Shown piece by piece: positions 19,261-27,132 of a stretch of DNA of 64,000 nt (position 1 is the first letter of the stretch; each line of letters begins with the position of its first letter). Where the stretch lies: the NCBI RefSeq assembly GCF_010499245.1, contig NZ_JAAGOW010000002.1:310001-374000 (forward strand). The letters are read 5' to 3'. Source of the stretch: Variovorax sp. WS11. GTDB lineage: Bacteria; Pseudomonadota; Gammaproteobacteria; Burkholderiales; Burkholderiaceae_C. A program made the translations under genes and the position numbers. A model generated the notes under the pieces. That model ran no database searches. It saw only the letters and a list, made by a program, of their open reading frames with translations, and had not been told where the DNA came from.

Positions 19261-19334
19261 TCGGCTTCAATTTCCTCTGAACGATAGGAGACCTACCCCT
19301 CAGCGTCAAATCGCTGGATGATGGTTTTTGATGT

Positions 19335-20390
19335 ATGCCGCATGCTGCACCCGCCCTGCCCGACGACCGCCGCGCCCGAGTGATCGACATCGCGCGCACT
19401 GCGAAGGTCTCGACCGCGACGGTCGACCGCGTGCTCAACCGGCGCCCCGGCGTGCGCGACGCCACGGTGCAGCACGTGCTCAAGGCCGCGGCCGAGCTGG
19501 ACTACCTGCCGGGCAACGATCTCTATGCCGCGCTGGCGCCGCCGCCGCTGCAACTGGTCTTCCTGCTGCCGGCCGGCACCAACCGCTTTATCCGCATGCT
19601 AGGCGACATGGTGGGCTATTCGCAGGAGCACTTCGCGCCCTTCAACGTGCGCTGCCGCACGGAGTACATCGAGAGCTTCGACCCGAAGGCGCTGGCGGAT
19701 GCGCTGCTGCGCCACGGCCGGCGCTGCAACGGCATCGCGGCGATGGCGCTCGAGCATCCGGCGGTGCGCGAGGCGGTGGGCGCGCTGGCGGCACGCGGGG
19801 TGCCGGTGATTACGCTGATCTCGGACCTGGCGGATTCGAAGCGTGCCGCCTACATCGGGCTGGACAACCGCGCCGCGGGCCGCACCGCCGCTTACCTGAT
19901 CGGCCGCTTCATCGGACCGCGCGCCGCCAAGGTCGCACTCATCGCCGGCAGCCTCAGCTACAGCGCGCATCAGGAGCGCGAGGCCGGCTTCCTGCACCTG
20001 ATCGACGAGATGTTCGCGCGCCTGCAGGTGGTGGGCCTGCGCGAGGGGCAGGACGACGCGCAGAAGAACTACCGCCAGACCCGCGCCCTGCTCGACCAGC
20101 ACCCGGAACTGGCCGGCATCTACAACATCGGCGGCGCCTCCGATGGCGTGGCGCGCGCGCTCAAGGAGGCGGGCCGCGAGCACCAGGTGGTCTTCGTCGG
20201 CCACGGCCTGACGCCCGACACCCGCTCCCTGCTGATCGACGGCAGCATGGACGCGGTGATCACCCAGAGCCCGCAGGTGACCCTGATGAACTGCGTACGC
20301 ATCTTCGCCAACCTGCGCGACGGGCGCGAGACGCTGGCGGGAGTGGAGAGCACGCGCAGCCAGGTGATCTTCAGGGAGAACCTGCCGTGA
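19335..20390 (+). CDS. LacI-family transcriptional regulator
   Basis: 351 residues. The N-terminal HTH reads VIDIARTAKVSTATVDRVLN (residues 16-35), followed by a hinge helix and a type I periplasmic-binding-like domain with YIGLDNRAAGRTAAYLIGRF and an ASDGVARAL segment. The VDRVLN recognition helix marks the AraC-sugar/ribose-binding-like LacI subgroup. It reads away from the TRAP, VOC, RuBisCO-like and kinase operon, so local control of that operon in response to the imported acid or an intermediate is the natural inference. Confidence 0.9.
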   Translation: MPHAAPALPDDRRARVIDIARTAKVSTATVDRVLNRRPGVRDATVQHVLKAAAELDYLPGNDLYAALAPPPLQLVFLLPAGTNRFIRMLGDMVGYSQEHFAPFNVRCRTEYIESFDPKALADALLRHGRRCNGIAAMALEHPAVREAVGALAARGVPVITLISDLADSKRAAYIGLDNRAAGRTAAYLIGRFIGPRAAKVALIAGSLSYSAHQEREAGFLHLIDEMFARLQVVGLREGQDDAQKNYRQTRALLDQHPELAGIYNIGGASDGVARALKEAGREHQVVFVGHGLTPDTRSLLIDGSMDAVITQSPQVTLMNCVRIFANLRDGRETLAGVESTRSQVIFRENLP

Positions 20391-20431
20391 TGCGTGCGCG
20401 AACTCTTGCACAAGCCTTTCCCTCTCGACCT

Positions 20432-20452
20432 TGTACGGCAATTCACCGTACA
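20432..20452. promoter_or_regulatory. Inverted repeat upstream of the antitoxin, candidate autoregulatory operator
   Basis: TGTACGG (20432-20438) and CCGTACA (20446-20452) are exact reverse complements separated by 7 bases. The repeat ends 22 bases before the antitoxin ATG, where its promoter must lie. DUF1778 antitoxins (ribbon-helix-helix) bind such palindromes to repress their own operon. Confidence 0.55.
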
Positions 20453-20474
20453 TTCATCCAAAGGAAAGTTTCCA

Positions 20475-20762
20475 ATGTCGACCAATACCACCCGAACCGA
20501 GCGTGTCGAAGCGCGCATTTCACCGGACGTACTGGCTGTCGTCCGGCGTGCCGCAGAGATCGAGGGACGCAGTGTCAGCGACTTCCTCGTCGGGGCCGCG
20601 CAGGAAGCCGCGCGTCGCACGATCGAACAGACGCAGTTCATCCGCCTGTCGATGGAAGAGCAGCAACGCTTCGCTTCGTTGCTGCTTGCACCGCCTGCGC
20701 TCCCGCCTGCGATGGCGCGCGCGGCGAAAGCCCACAAGAAGCTGATCGCTCCATCCCGGTGA
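20475..20762 (+). CDS. DUF1778 (TacA-type) ribbon-helix-helix antitoxin
   Basis: 95 residues from ATG at 20475, with AAGGAAAG as ribosome site. The N-terminal segment TERVEARISPDVLAVVRRAAE followed by GRSVSDFLVGAAQEAA is the DUF1778 ribbon-helix-helix. The C-terminal tail (SMEEQQRFASLLLAPPALP) is the part that normally wraps the GNAT toxin. The stop overlaps the toxin GTG as GTGA. An inverted repeat just upstream is a likely operator. With its toxin truncated the antitoxin may now be an orphan. Confidence 0.87.
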   Translation: MSTNTTRTERVEARISPDVLAVVRRAAEIEGRSVSDFLVGAAQEAARRTIEQTQFIRLSMEEQQRFASLLLAPPALPPAMARAAKAHKKLIAPSR

Positions 20763-21142
20763 GCGCGCGCTTCCGTATCGAAGCGCTTGCGCCGGCGCAT
20801 GACCGCGCAGAGTTCGCTTGCAGGTACGAGGCGCTCGACAAGTATTTGCGGGAGCAGGCGTCACAGGACGTGCGACGCCGCACGAGCGCCTGCTATGTCG
20901 CCATCGATACGCAATCAGGCGCCATCGCCGGGTACTACACGCTGGCTGCCGGCAGCGTGCCACTCACGGATCTTTCCGAGACGATGACGAAGAAGCTGCC
21001 GCGCTTTCCCCTTGTGCCCCTTCACATCACTCAGCAGCAATCCATTGACCTTCGTCCTGCCCATCGCGACCCTCGCGAGGAAGAACTGAACACGCCCAAT
21101 CAGGGACTGCGTTGCCGATGGCTGGATACGGCCCTCGGATAG
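20759..21142 (+). pseudogene. GNAT-family (TacT-like) toxin, C-terminally truncated
   Basis: Starts GTG at 20759 in a GTGA overlap with the antitoxin. Residues 1-85 match TacT-type acetyltransferase toxins: FACRYEALDKYLREQASQDVRRR, then YVAIDTQSGAIAGYYTLAAGSV and KLPRFPLVP. Full toxins continue for some 75 residues through the acetyl-CoA loop (R/QxxGxG) and a C-terminal Tyr. Here the sequence changes after about residue 90 to HITQQQSIDLRPAHRD and ends at 127. The tail overlaps the 3' end of the opposing DHDPS-family gene, so it looks like a deletion junction near 21020-21100. Loss of the acetyl-CoA site should abolish tRNA acetylation. Confidence 0.72.
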
Positions 21143-22047
21143 CCCGGCATGTCGAACGCAATCGCCTCCAGTTCTGCTTCGACCTTGCGGCCGGTCGCCT
21201 CATCCAGCTCGACCAGCGGCGGGCGCACCCGGCGCCATTGCGCATCGCCTGAAAACCTGGCGACTGCGTGCTTCATCGCAGGAATCATGTAGCCACCCTG
21301 GAACACATTGCGGACGGCATCGGCCCGGGCCTGCAATTCCGGGCCTTCATGGCTGTTCCAGCCCTCGAACAGGCGATGGATGCCCGCCGGGTTCATGTTC
21401 ACCGTGGCGCTGATGCAGCCCGCTGCGCCGATCGGCATGGCCGCAGAGAGAAACGATTCGCTGGCGGGGAACACGTCGAAGCCCCCGGCCGCAAAGTTGT
21501 CGATCATGGCCTTGGTATTGCCCCAGTCGCCCGAGGAATCCTTGGCGCCCGCGATCACCGTCGGGAAGCGCTTGAGCAGCCGCTCGATCAGACTGAGCGT
21601 GATGGGTACGCAGGTGAACTGAGGGATGTGATACAGATAGATCGGCGCGCAGCCGGCGCCGACGCGCTCGATGATCTCCGCGTAGTACGCGAACACGCCA
21701 TCATCGGAGACGCCCTTGAGGAAGAACGGCGGCAGGATCAACAGCCCGGCGGCACCTGTCTTGCTGGCGTGGCGAGAGAGTGCGACAGCGTCGGGCAGCG
21801 CGCAGGCGCCGGTGCCCGGCATCATCCTCGCGGGCGGAATGCCCGCCTCCACCAACGCGTCCGTCAGGGCCAGGCGCTCGGACACGGAGACCGAAGCCGC
21901 TTCGGAGTTGGTGCCGAAGATGGCCAGTCCAGCCTTGTTGTCGACCAGCCAGCGGCAGTGCGCGATGAAGCGCGCGACGTCGGGCTCGAGTCGGTGATCG
22001 AAGGGAGTCAGTACCGGCGCCAGAACGCCGCGCAGTCTTGTCGTCAT
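21100..22047 (-). CDS. Dihydrodipicolinate synthase / N-acetylneuraminate lyase family protein (sugar-acid aldolase or dehydratase)
   Basis: 315 residues from ATG at 22047 (MTTRLRGVLAPVLTPFD). TIM-barrel class I aldolase: GTNSEAASVS replaces the GTTGE loop, YLYHIPQ carries the catalytic Tyr, and VIAGAKDSSGDW carries the Schiff-base Lys near residue 170. Not a lysine-biosynthetic DapA by context: it is the last gene of an operon with an IlvD/Edd dehydratase and a Bug binding protein. Expected action is on a 2-keto-3-deoxy sugar acid. Its 3' end overlaps the truncated toxin tail on the other strand by 43 bases. Confidence 0.88.
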   Translation of the reverse strand: MTTRLRGVLAPVLTPFDHRLEPDVARFIAHCRWLVDNKAGLAIFGTNSEAASVSVSERLALTDALVEAGIPPARMMPGTGACALPDAVALSRHASKTGAAGLLILPPFFLKGVSDDGVFAYYAEIIERVGAGCAPIYLYHIPQFTCVPITLSLIERLLKRFPTVIAGAKDSSGDWGNTKAMIDNFAAGGFDVFPASESFLSAAMPIGAAGCISATVNMNPAGIHRLFEGWNSHEGPELQARADAVRNVFQGGYMIPAMKHAVARFSGDAQWRRVRPPLVELDEATGRKVEAELEAIAFDMPGYPRAVSSHRQRSP

Positions 22048-22066
22048 GAGCTTCTTTCTTGGAGCA

Positions 22067-23821
22067 CTACCGGGGGACCTTGCCGAGCGAGTGCGGGGCG
22101 CGCAGGAAATCGAAATCCACACCCTGATCGGCCTGCGTCACGGACTGCAGGAAGAGCTTGCGGTAGCCGCGCTCGGCGGTCGGTGCCGCCACCGGCGACT
22201 CCTTCGCGCGGCGCGCCAGTTCCTCGTCGGACACCAGCAGCGCGATCTCGCGATTGGCCACGCTCAATCGAATGCGATCGCCGTTGCGCACGTGGGCCAG
22301 CGGACCTCCGATGGCGGATTCGGGCGTCACGTGCAGCACGATGGTGCCGAAGGCGGTGCCGCTCATGCGTCCATCGGAGATGCGCACCATGTCCTTGACG
22401 CCGGCGCGTGCCAGCTTGCGCGGGATCGGCAGGTAGCCGGCCTCGGGCATGCCTGGGGCGCCCTTGGGGCCGATGTTCTTGAGCACCAGGACGTCCTCCG
22501 GCGTGACGTCGAGCGCGTCGCTGTCGATCCGCTCGGCGAGGTCCTCGACGTTCTCGAAGACCACCGCGCGGCCTTCGTGCTCCATCAGCTTCGGATCTGC
22601 CGCCGATTGCTTGATGATGGCGCCGCCGGGGGCCAGGTTGCCGCGCAGCACCGCGATGGCACCTTGCGGGTAGATCGGCCTGCTGGCCGGCCGGACCACG
22701 TCCTGCGGAAACCCCGGGCCGGCGCGTTCGATCTCTTCGCCGAGCGTGCGGCCGGTCACGGTCAGTGCGTCGAGCTTGAGCAGGGGCTTGAGTTCGCGCA
22801 GCAGTGTCGCCATGCCGCCGGCCTTGTGGAAATCCTCCATGTAGTGCTGCCCGGAGGGCTTCAGGTCCAGGAGCACCGGGGTTTCGCGCCCCATCAAGTC
22901 CAGCGCGGCGAGGTCGATCTCGAGGCCCATGCGGCCGGCAATCGCCGCGAGGTGGACGATGCCGTTGGTCGAGCCGCCGATCGCGAGCAGCACGCGCATC
23001 GCGTTCTCGAACGCCGCGGGCGTCAGCACCTTGTCGATGCTCAGGCCGTCGCGCGCCATCTGCACCGCCTGGGCGCCCGTCTGCTCCGCGATGCGGATGC
23101 GGTCGGCCGTCACGGCGGGCGGAGAGGCACCGCCCGGCATCGTCATGCCCAGCGCCTCGGCAACGCAGGCCATGGTGCTGGCGGTGCCCATCACCGAGCA
23201 GGTGCCGACGCTGGCGACCAGCTGGTTGTTCACATCGACGGTTTCTTCCGCCTCGATGTCTCCGGCGCGGAACTTGGCCCAGTAGCGCCGGCAATCGGTG
23301 CAGGCACCGACGCGCTCGCCGCGGTGGCTGCCGGTCAGCATCGACCCGGTGATGAGCTGGATCGACGGGATGCCGGCCGAAGCGGCGCCCATCAGTTGCG
23401 CCGGCACGGTCTTGTCGCAGCCGCCGATGAGCACCACGGCGTCCATCGGCTGGGCACGCAGCATCTCCTCGGTGTCCATGGACATGAGGTTGCGCAAGTA
23501 CATGCTGGTCGGCGCCGCGAAGCTCTCGTGGATCGAGATCGTCGGAAAGTCCATCGGCAAGCCACCGGCCAGCATGACGCCACGCTTCACGGCTTCGATC
23601 AACTGCGGCGCGTTGCCGTGGCAGGGGTTGTAGGCGCTGCCGGTGTTGGCGATGCCGACCACCGGCCGGTCCAGCGCCGCATCGGTGAAGCCCGCACCCT
23701 TGATGAAGGCCTTGCGCAGGAACAGCGAGAAGCCCTGGTCGCCGTAGCTGGTCAGGCCCTTGCGCATGCCCGAGGTGTCCTTTGGGTCATCGGGCTCGAA
23801 CGGGAATTTTGGGGTGGGCAT
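22067..23821 (-). CDS. IlvD/Edd-family sugar-acid dehydratase
   Basis: 584 residues. The Fe-S cysteines and surrounding motifs are in place: ANTGSAYNPCHGNAP, VLIGGCDKTVPAQLMG, ASVGTCSVMGTASTMACV, and RISDGRMSGTAFG near the C-terminus. The N-terminal FLRKAFIKGAG and ACTDCRRYWAKFRAGDI resemble arabinonate, xylonate and galactonate dehydratases rather than valine-pathway IlvD. It dehydrates an aldonic acid to its 2-keto-3-deoxy form. It lies 19 bases before the DHDPS-family gene, which would take the product. Exact sugar not determinable. Confidence 0.9.
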   Translation of the reverse strand: MPTPKFPFEPDDPKDTSGMRKGLTSYGDQGFSLFLRKAFIKGAGFTDAALDRPVVGIANTGSAYNPCHGNAPQLIEAVKRGVMLAGGLPMDFPTISIHESFAAPTSMYLRNLMSMDTEEMLRAQPMDAVVLIGGCDKTVPAQLMGAASAGIPSIQLITGSMLTGSHRGERVGACTDCRRYWAKFRAGDIEAEETVDVNNQLVASVGTCSVMGTASTMACVAEALGMTMPGGASPPAVTADRIRIAEQTGAQAVQMARDGLSIDKVLTPAAFENAMRVLLAIGGSTNGIVHLAAIAGRMGLEIDLAALDLMGRETPVLLDLKPSGQHYMEDFHKAGGMATLLRELKPLLKLDALTVTGRTLGEEIERAGPGFPQDVVRPASRPIYPQGAIAVLRGNLAPGGAIIKQSAADPKLMEHEGRAVVFENVEDLAERIDSDALDVTPEDVLVLKNIGPKGAPGMPEAGYLPIPRKLARAGVKDMVRISDGRMSGTAFGTIVLHVTPESAIGGPLAHVRNGDRIRLSVANREIALLVSDEELARRAKESPVAAPTAERGYRKLFLQSVTQADQGVDFDFLRAPHSLGKVPR

Positions 23822-23852
23822 GGGTGTGTCTCAGGGGAAAATGCGCCGACGG

Positions 23853-25865
23853 TCAGTCGGCACGGAACTGGGCCAGCTGGTCGGCCAACAGCTTCATGAA
23901 GAAGCCGCCCACCACCGAGCGCGCCTGATTCGCCCGCCGCCTGCCGGTGTGCGCGAAATAGATGTCCGCAAGCGGTACGCGATGGGGCGTTTCGTCGACG
24001 TAGCGATGGATCGGCGCGATGAACTCCTTGAAGGTGGCCTTGGACTGCGCCATGGTCGCGACCCAGATCGCCCATTCGGGCTTGGCCGCAGGACTGCGAC
24101 TGTCGAGCGGGGTTCCATAGTCCAGGCGCTGGGTCGCATAGAAGGCCAACTCCTTGCGCATCACTTCCTTCGGAAAGAGCTCGAGTCCGAAGACGCTGTC
24201 CCAGGCAAGGTTGTATTTCTGGCTCCAGGTGCCGGGCTTGTCGAAAGCGAGCCGGTAGTGATCGCCGTCGTCGGCCATGCGCTGCCAGCGTGCGGCGAAG
24301 TCCTCGGCGATTGCACGGTATTTGTCGCGGACGTCCTTCTTGCCCAGCATGTCGGCGAGCCTGGCATAGCAGGCGATCGCGACGACCGACTTCGCCGAGA
24401 GGTTGACGCTGTGTCCCATCATGCCGGTGAAGTCATCGGTGACCAGCTGGGCCTCCGGGTCCAGGCCATGCTCGACCAGATAGTCGGTCCATCGGCTCAA
24501 CTGATCCCATTGCGCTGCCGCGTATTCGGCATGGCCTTCACGCAGACACACCGCGGTCGTGAGCGTGAGCATGTTGCCGCACTCCTCCACCGGCATCTGC
24601 GCGAGCCCGGTCTGCTCCGGCAAGTGGAAATTCTTGTAGACCTGGCCATTGGCCTTCGGATACAACCCCAGGTCATGTGCGGGAAACGGGTGGGTCCATC
24701 GTTCGCTTCGGCAATAGTCGAAGATCGGGTCGAGCATCCCTTTCATCAGCTCCGGGTTCGCGTAGAGGAACAGCGGGGCCGATTTGTAATTGACGTCGAC
24801 GGTGCCCATGCACGCGTTGCTGAAGTTCTCCTTGGAGAAGAAGAAGGGCCGGCCGTCGGGTGCCGCCACCAGCTTGCAGGCACTGATCGCCTGGCGGTAG
24901 GCGAGCGCAACGAGGCTGGCGTACTGGGCGCCGCCGACGCGTTCCGCCTCGGCCAGCAGATGGGCGTCATACGTGTCGCAACGCTCGTGCACCGCGCTGC
25001 GGTCCGCGTAGGCGGCATCGAGCATGGACTGCGGCGAGGCGTCTGCATGGCGCCGCCACCAGGCCCGCAGCGGCTCGCCGAAATACTCCACCGAGTACTC
25101 ATCGTCATAGCCGATCAGCACGACATCTTGGCCCTCACGCTGCACGCTGCACGACAGATCCAGCTTCACCGCCAGCACCGATTCGCCCCAGTAGGTCGAC
25201 TTTCTCGGCATGGGCAGCAGGTGCTCGTCGCTGAGAACGCCGCGTTCCACGAATGCTGCGCGGCAGTAGTCGATGTCGCCGACGAGTGCCTCTGCATCGC
25301 GCGGGACGGCCAGGAGCGCCGTGCCCCAGTCGATGCGCAGATCGTCGCCCGCCTTCTGCAGGATCGCTTGCTCGACGCTGCGAAAGCCGAGGACCCGCAG
25401 CGCGTCCGTCTCCGTCTGCTGCCAAGCGACCTTCTGATGGGGCACGTTCACCGCCCACTGCGAGCTCATGTCGAGATAGACATCGACGCGATGTGCAGCG
25501 CCGTCGAGGGAGCGCGTGCGCAGGTGCACATAACTGGCAGGACGCGACAACAGTTCCAGATCGTCCAGCAGGAGTGGGCTCAGGAAGACTACCTCCAGCT
25601 CCACGGGCCCGGCCTCGAACCTGTAGACGGTCTGCGTCGGCCGAACCTCGAGCGACAGCTGCCTGACGCTGTCGGCAAGCACTTCCGGCCCGCCCATGAA
25701 CCGCATGGGCTTGCCGTCGACACGCACCATGCCGCACAGCGCGAGCTCCGTGCCGGTCCAGTGCCTGGGCCATTGATCGTAGAGATTGTCGGCAAAGGAC
25801 CAGCAACTGGTGTAGGGGTCGATGGTGATGAGGGGAACGGCTGGCGGCCGCAGCGGCGAGTTCAT
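23853..25865 (-). CDS. DUF4965-family protein (glutaminase-A-like, glycoside-hydrolase-like fold), cytoplasmic
   Basis: 670 residues, ATG at 25865, one base after the Bug gene stop. The protein matches the three-part architecture of so-called glutaminase A proteins: an N-terminal beta-rich domain beginning PPAVPLITIDPYTSCWSFAD, a central DUF4965 domain, and an alpha/alpha-toroid C-terminal domain (LVTDDFTGMMGHSVNLSAKS, KYNLAWDSVFGLELFP). Many relatives are secreted; this one shows no signal peptide, so it should act inside the cell. The operon with sugar-acid dehydratase and aldolase fits an intracellular hydrolase releasing a sugar acid. The glutaminase name is probably misleading here; function is inferred only. 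Confidence 0.75.
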   Translation of the reverse strand: MNSPLRPPAVPLITIDPYTSCWSFADNLYDQWPRHWTGTELALCGMVRVDGKPMRFMGGPEVLADSVRQLSLEVRPTQTVYRFEAGPVELEVVFLSPLLLDDLELLSRPASYVHLRTRSLDGAAHRVDVYLDMSSQWAVNVPHQKVAWQQTETDALRVLGFRSVEQAILQKAGDDLRIDWGTALLAVPRDAEALVGDIDYCRAAFVERGVLSDEHLLPMPRKSTYWGESVLAVKLDLSCSVQREGQDVVLIGYDDEYSVEYFGEPLRAWWRRHADASPQSMLDAAYADRSAVHERCDTYDAHLLAEAERVGGAQYASLVALAYRQAISACKLVAAPDGRPFFFSKENFSNACMGTVDVNYKSAPLFLYANPELMKGMLDPIFDYCRSERWTHPFPAHDLGLYPKANGQVYKNFHLPEQTGLAQMPVEECGNMLTLTTAVCLREGHAEYAAAQWDQLSRWTDYLVEHGLDPEAQLVTDDFTGMMGHSVNLSAKSVVAIACYARLADMLGKKDVRDKYRAIAEDFAARWQRMADDGDHYRLAFDKPGTWSQKYNLAWDSVFGLELFPKEVMRKELAFYATQRLDYGTPLDSRSPAAKPEWAIWVATMAQSKATFKEFIAPIHRYVDETPHRVPLADIYFAHTGRRRANQARSVVGGFFMKLLADQLAQFRAD

Positions 25866-25866
25866 T

Positions 25867-26859
25867 TCAGTCAGCTTTCAGATTGAGTTTCTTGACGACC
25901 ACAGCCCAGCGCTCGGTCTCTGCGTCGATGAACGCGGAGAATTCCGCTGGCGTGTTTCCGACGGGCACGATGTCCGACTTGGCGAGCGCTTCGATGACGA
26001 CCGGGTCCTTCATGACGGCGCGCAAGGCCGTGGACAACTTGTCGACGATGGGTTGCGGCGTGCCGGCCGGGGCGAACACACCGTGCCAGGCACTGGCCGC
26101 AAAGCCCGGCAGGTAGTCGGCAATGGGCGGCAGTTCGGGCGCGCTCTTGAGTCGCATCGGCGTCGAGACGGCCAGTGCACGCACTCTGCCGGCGTGGGCC
26201 TGGGGCAAGGCCGTCACCGAGTTGTCGAACATGAGCTGCACCTGGCCCCCGATGACGTCGACCATGGCGGGGCCGCTTCCCTTGTAGGGGACGTGGGTCA
26301 TGTCGGTCGCGCTCATCATCTTGAAGAGCTCGGATGCCAGATGGATCGAGGTCCCGGCGCCCGGCGTCGCGTAGAAGACCTTGCCCTGGTTCTTCTTCAG
26401 GTAGTCGATCAACTCGGGAACCGACTTGACCGGGAGCTCGTTGTTCACGACCAGCACGTTGGGCACCAGGCTCACCTGAGAGATGGCAACGAAGTCCTTG
26501 CGGTGGTCGTACGGCATGGTCTTGTACAGGGACGGGTTGATGCCGTGCGTCGCGACGGTGCCCAGCAGCAGCGTGTAGCCGTCGGGCGGCGCGATGGCCA
26601 CGCCGGCGCTGCCGGTGTTGCCGCCGGCACCGGGCTTGTTGACGACGACGAAGGGCTTGCCGAGCCGCTCGCCCAGCTTCTGCGCGACGATGCGCGCGAG
26701 CACATCCGTCGGGCCGCCGGAGGCGAAGGGAACCACGAGCGTTACGGGGCCGCTCGGATATTTCGCGATGGCCGCGGCGGCGGAACTCTCCTGTGCCGCC
26801 GCATGCGACGCGCCGAAGCTCGCCATGAGGATCAGGGCCGACGAAATCAAGGCACGCAT
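25867..26859 (-). CDS. Bug-family (tripartite tricarboxylate transporter) periplasmic substrate-binding protein
   Basis: 330 residues from ATG at 26859, with AGGAGA just upstream; an in-frame ATG at 26889 adds a non-signal segment and is unlikely. Signal peptide MRALISSALILMASFGASHAAA. The Bug fold shows as YPSGPVTLVVPFASGGPTD, VVNKPGAGGN, and YATPGAGTSIHLASELF. Members bind carboxylates for TctAB permeases, but none are encoded nearby; Bug proteins are commonly orphans in Burkholderiales. First gene of the sugar-acid operon, divergent from the oxidoreductase at 27133. Confidence 0.92.
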   Translation of the reverse strand: MRALISSALILMASFGASHAAAQESSAAAAIAKYPSGPVTLVVPFASGGPTDVLARIVAQKLGERLGKPFVVVNKPGAGGNTGSAGVAIAPPDGYTLLLGTVATHGINPSLYKTMPYDHRKDFVAISQVSLVPNVLVVNNELPVKSVPELIDYLKKNQGKVFYATPGAGTSIHLASELFKMMSATDMTHVPYKGSGPAMVDVIGGQVQLMFDNSVTALPQAHAGRVRALAVSTPMRLKSAPELPPIADYLPGFAASAWHGVFAPAGTPQPIVDKLSTALRAVMKDPVVIEALAKSDIVPVGNTPAEFSAFIDAETERWAVVVKKLNLKAD

Positions 26860-26912
26860 GGGTGTCTCCTGGGGGGTTGATGGGATCACGCCATCGTGCG
26901 GGCGTTGCCTAA

Positions 26913-26924
26913 ATTATCGATAAT
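26913..26924. promoter_or_regulatory. Palindrome ATTATCGATAAT, copy 1
   Basis: Perfect 12-bp palindrome 54 bases before the Bug ATG on the minus strand. An identical copy lies 98 bases away at 27011-27022. Both are AT-rich in an otherwise GC-rich segment between divergent operons, and a GntR-family regulator is encoded nearby at 28163, so these are candidate operators. Confidence 0.6.
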
Positions 26925-27010
26925 CAAAACCACCAGGTCAACCAGATTCGACTTTTCCATCGCAATTCTCAGGGCAGATTCGTGAAACTCCGTTCGACGT
27001 ACTAGTCCAT

Positions 27011-27022
27011 ATTATCGATAAT
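27011..27022. promoter_or_regulatory. Palindrome ATTATCGATAAT, copy 2
   Basis: Identical to the copy at 26913-26924 and placed 111 bases before the ATG at 27133 on the plus strand, so each divergent unit has its own copy. Spacing of 98 bases centre to centre would allow DNA looping by a dimer of dimers. Confidence 0.6.
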
Positions 27023-27132
27023 TACCATCGCATTCCGTCCGCACCGCACGCCCCGCCACACACCCGTTGGAGATATTGATGAATCAAGCCCGCCCCCGCC
27101 CGATGCCCCGCCCAAATCGCCGAGGCCACACC

